Below are positions 5,640 to 7,053 of a stretch of DNA of 7,053 nucleotides, piece after piece (the stretch's first letter is position 1; the number at the start of each line of letters is the position of its first letter). The notes beneath the pieces are model-generated. The model did no database searches. It saw nothing but the letters and a program-made list of their open reading frames with translations, and was not told the origin of the DNA. The DNA comes from Coraliomargarita sp. CAG:312 (lineage in GTDB: Bacteria; Verrucomicrobiota; Verrucomicrobiia; Opitutales; Intestinicryptomonadaceae), in the NCBI GenBank assembly GCA_000438015.1, contig FR901585.1, positions 16,453 through 23,505 on the forward strand. Reading direction: 5' to 3'. Both the position numbers and the translations under genes were made by a program.

Positions 5640-7053
5640 AATATACTTGCGCCCTCCTAATGCTTGTATTTCCAGACGAGTCTGTGGAACGCCTTTCGGG
5701 GCGTGCCGAATCGTAATAGCGGGTTTTTAAATCCACGTGGAGTATGTTTGCCATATTTCCGTCTTTTATAGATTCCGCCAAATAGTTGTACATAGCTTGC
5801 CGCAGATTTATCTGGTACTGCATTTCATCGCGGTATATGGGAGAGAAAGAATCGGCGCTCTTGTACTGCAAAAGCTCCCGCCGCATTGCGTAAAGGACAT
5901 CCAGCATATATTTTTTGTAGGTAGTCTCAAACGACCTCCTGTCGAGATAATCCTCCATAAGCGGGCGGCGATAGCGTTCGGCTATGTCCCGCAGGCGGTT
6001 TAAACGAAGGGATTCGCCAAATTCGTTATATTTGAAAAACATAAGGAAATCGTTGTTGTCGTCGGTAAAACGCCTTACGCAAGTCTTTTGGTCTTTCAAA
6101 TCCGCAAGGGTTATCTCGTCCCATCCTTCTAGGGCGGTGAGGCGCAAGAAATAAATTTGGCTGCGGGGCTTGTAGGATGTACGCGACACCGTGCCGTCGA
6201 ATTGCCGCACAAGCGTGTTGAAATCCGGGAGATTCGAGGTTTCGTGCCCTATTATTGAGCCCGTTTTCCCGCCCATTTCTATGATTCCGGGCGCATAGTA
6301 TCTTATAGCCAATGACGCGAGCTTGCCGCTTTCGGGATCTATTACCATTGCGTGCTCTCCGATGTCCACGATATCGGTGACCGACACCACAGTCTTATTT
6401 ACATCTCGCCCCATTCCAGTGATGCCAATTTTTCTTTTAATGCTTGGAGCCGTATCCGATGTAAGATTTAAAAATTTTTCATCCTCCGAAAATACCCTGA
6501 CGTTCCTGGCGGTAAAGCCCGTTCCGGAGGGCGCTATCATATACAGCTCTTTTTTATAGAGGTCGAACGATTCTTCCGGAGACACTATTTCAATAGCCGA
6601 AAAATTGTCAGGCGGAGTATCGGGAATCATCATTATTACGGGAAACTTATCGGAAACGTAAAATTTTGAACATACGATTTTGCCTTTGCTATTCGAAAAA
6701 ACCGCCTGGGATTTTTCAGGCAGAAATTCTTTTGTGCACAAGATAACTTTTCTCCCCTTTATTTTTACGAGCACCGCCGAAGATATATCTGTGGAGCCTC
6801 CTATCGACGAATGCCGTGTAAAAACGCAGTTTCTAAAAATATCCTCGGCTTTTTCGCGCAAGGAATCTGGAGCATCCGCGACCTCGCTGGGTTTTTCCTT
6901 AGAATCCTCCTCCGTTTTGAGCACAAGCCCTTCGATATCCAAATTTTTGTTTTCAAGATATAGACGCTCTATGTTTTCAAACTCGGAAAGCTGGCGCTCA
7001 AAATCAGACGGGTATTTTTTTGCCACAAATTCTTTTACCCTATAAATATTCGC
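5638..7053 (-). CDS. Repeat protein with degenerate trypsin-like domain (gene A, first paralog), 5' end outside the window
   Basis: The frame is open to the right edge, giving 471 visible residues and no true start. A GTG at 7026-7024 is in frame, but it sits just ahead of the repeat core YPSDFERQL (visible residues 14-22) and reads as Val. That core aligns with the last repeat of gene B (residue 232), so about 215-220 residues, including any membrane anchor, should lie outside. A charged linker follows (45-65), then a beta-rich part (about 75-260) with VLVKIKGRKVILCTKEF (94-110) and MVIDPESGKLASLAI (236-250). These match the barrel strands of B and C and lack His and GxSGG. LEGW (308-311) matches B. 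The helical C-terminus has IYRDEMQYQINLRQAM (406-421) and ILHVDLKTRYYDS (437-449), the paralog signature, then an Arg/Ser-rich tail. It is the first visible gene of the A-B-C run, 9 bases before B. The function is unknown; a scaffold or binding role is inferred. Confidence 0.85.
   Translation of the reverse strand, partial: ANIYRVKEFVAKKYPSDFERQLSEFENIERLYLENKNLDIEGLVLKTEEDSKEKPSEVADAPDSLREKAEDIFRNCVFTRHSSIGGSTDISSAVLVKIKGRKVILCTKEFLPEKSQAVFSNSKGKIVCSKFYVSDKFPVIMMIPDTPPDNFSAIEIVSPEESFDLYKKELYMIAPSGTGFTARNVRVFSEDEKFLNLTSDTAPSIKRKIGITGMGRDVNKTVVSVTDIVDIGEHAMVIDPESGKLASLAIRYYAPGIIEMGGKTGSIIGHETSNLPDFNTLVRQFDGTVSRTSYKPRSQIYFLRLTALEGWDEITLADLKDQKTCVRRFTDDNNDFLMFFKYNEFGESLRLNRLRDIAERYRRPLMEDYLDRRSFETTYKKYMLDVLYAMRRELLQYKSADSFSPIYRDEMQYQINLRQAMYNYLAESIKDGNMANILHVDLKTRYYDSARPERRSTDSSGNTSIRRAQVY

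Noticed and set aside
5638..7026. Gene A as a complete 462-residue protein starting at GTG 7026
   Set aside because: The frame stays open for nine more codons to the window edge, and the GTG lies at the start of a repeat core that in B and C is deep inside the protein; no anchor or Shine-Dalgarno supports it.
1753..7045. Other plus-strand frames opposite genes A, B and C
   Set aside because: They lie antisense to long paralogous genes, show no family features or signal sequences, and do not form a consistent gene order.

Overview
The window carries five genes, all read on the minus strand, so the biological order runs from position 7053 down to 1. No stretch without a gene exceeds about 135 bases. 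No tRNA, rRNA, CRISPR array, transposase or integrase was seen. Cleavable or anchoring Sec-type N-termini, moderate GC, and Shine-Dalgarno motifs that are present before some genes but not others fit a Gram-negative-type bacterium. The protein style (anchored proteins with a trypsin-like remnant domain, secreted coiled-coil proteins) made me think of Verrucomicrobiota or another PVC relative. That placement is a weak impression, not something the sequence proves.

Region 7053-1742 is a tight run of three genes (here A, B, C, in transcription order) separated by only 9 and 8 bases. All three products are paralogs. Where the N-terminus is visible (B and C) there is one N-terminal membrane segment. 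Helical repeats of about 45 residues with a [FY]P-x-D-[FY] core follow, then a beta-rich domain that resembles a trypsin/HtrA-like barrel without its catalytic residues. A helical C-terminal domain ends in a shared D-L...Y-Y signature. Gene A enters the window from the right and lacks its 5' part. I do not recognise a named family for them; they look like extracytoplasmic, membrane-tethered, non-catalytic proteins that arose by tandem duplication.

Region 1741-619 has a 106-base gap with a good promoter candidate, then gene D. D encodes a secreted protein with a cleavable signal peptide, a long coiled coil, and beta-rich segments that faintly resemble the C-terminal domain of secretins.

Region 618-486 is a GC-rich spacer of 133 bases with inverted repeats, a perfect AGGAGG and a start-less open frame. 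It may be an interspersed repeat, a gene remnant or a structured RNA. Region 485-1 is the 5' part of a hexapeptide-repeat O-acetyltransferase of the maltose/galactoside acetyltransferase group, cut by the left edge.

A, B and C are probably co-transcribed from a promoter outside the window and may act as a hetero-assembly at the inner membrane facing the periplasm. D, exported and next to them, could be a partner. The acetyltransferase looks unrelated to the others.
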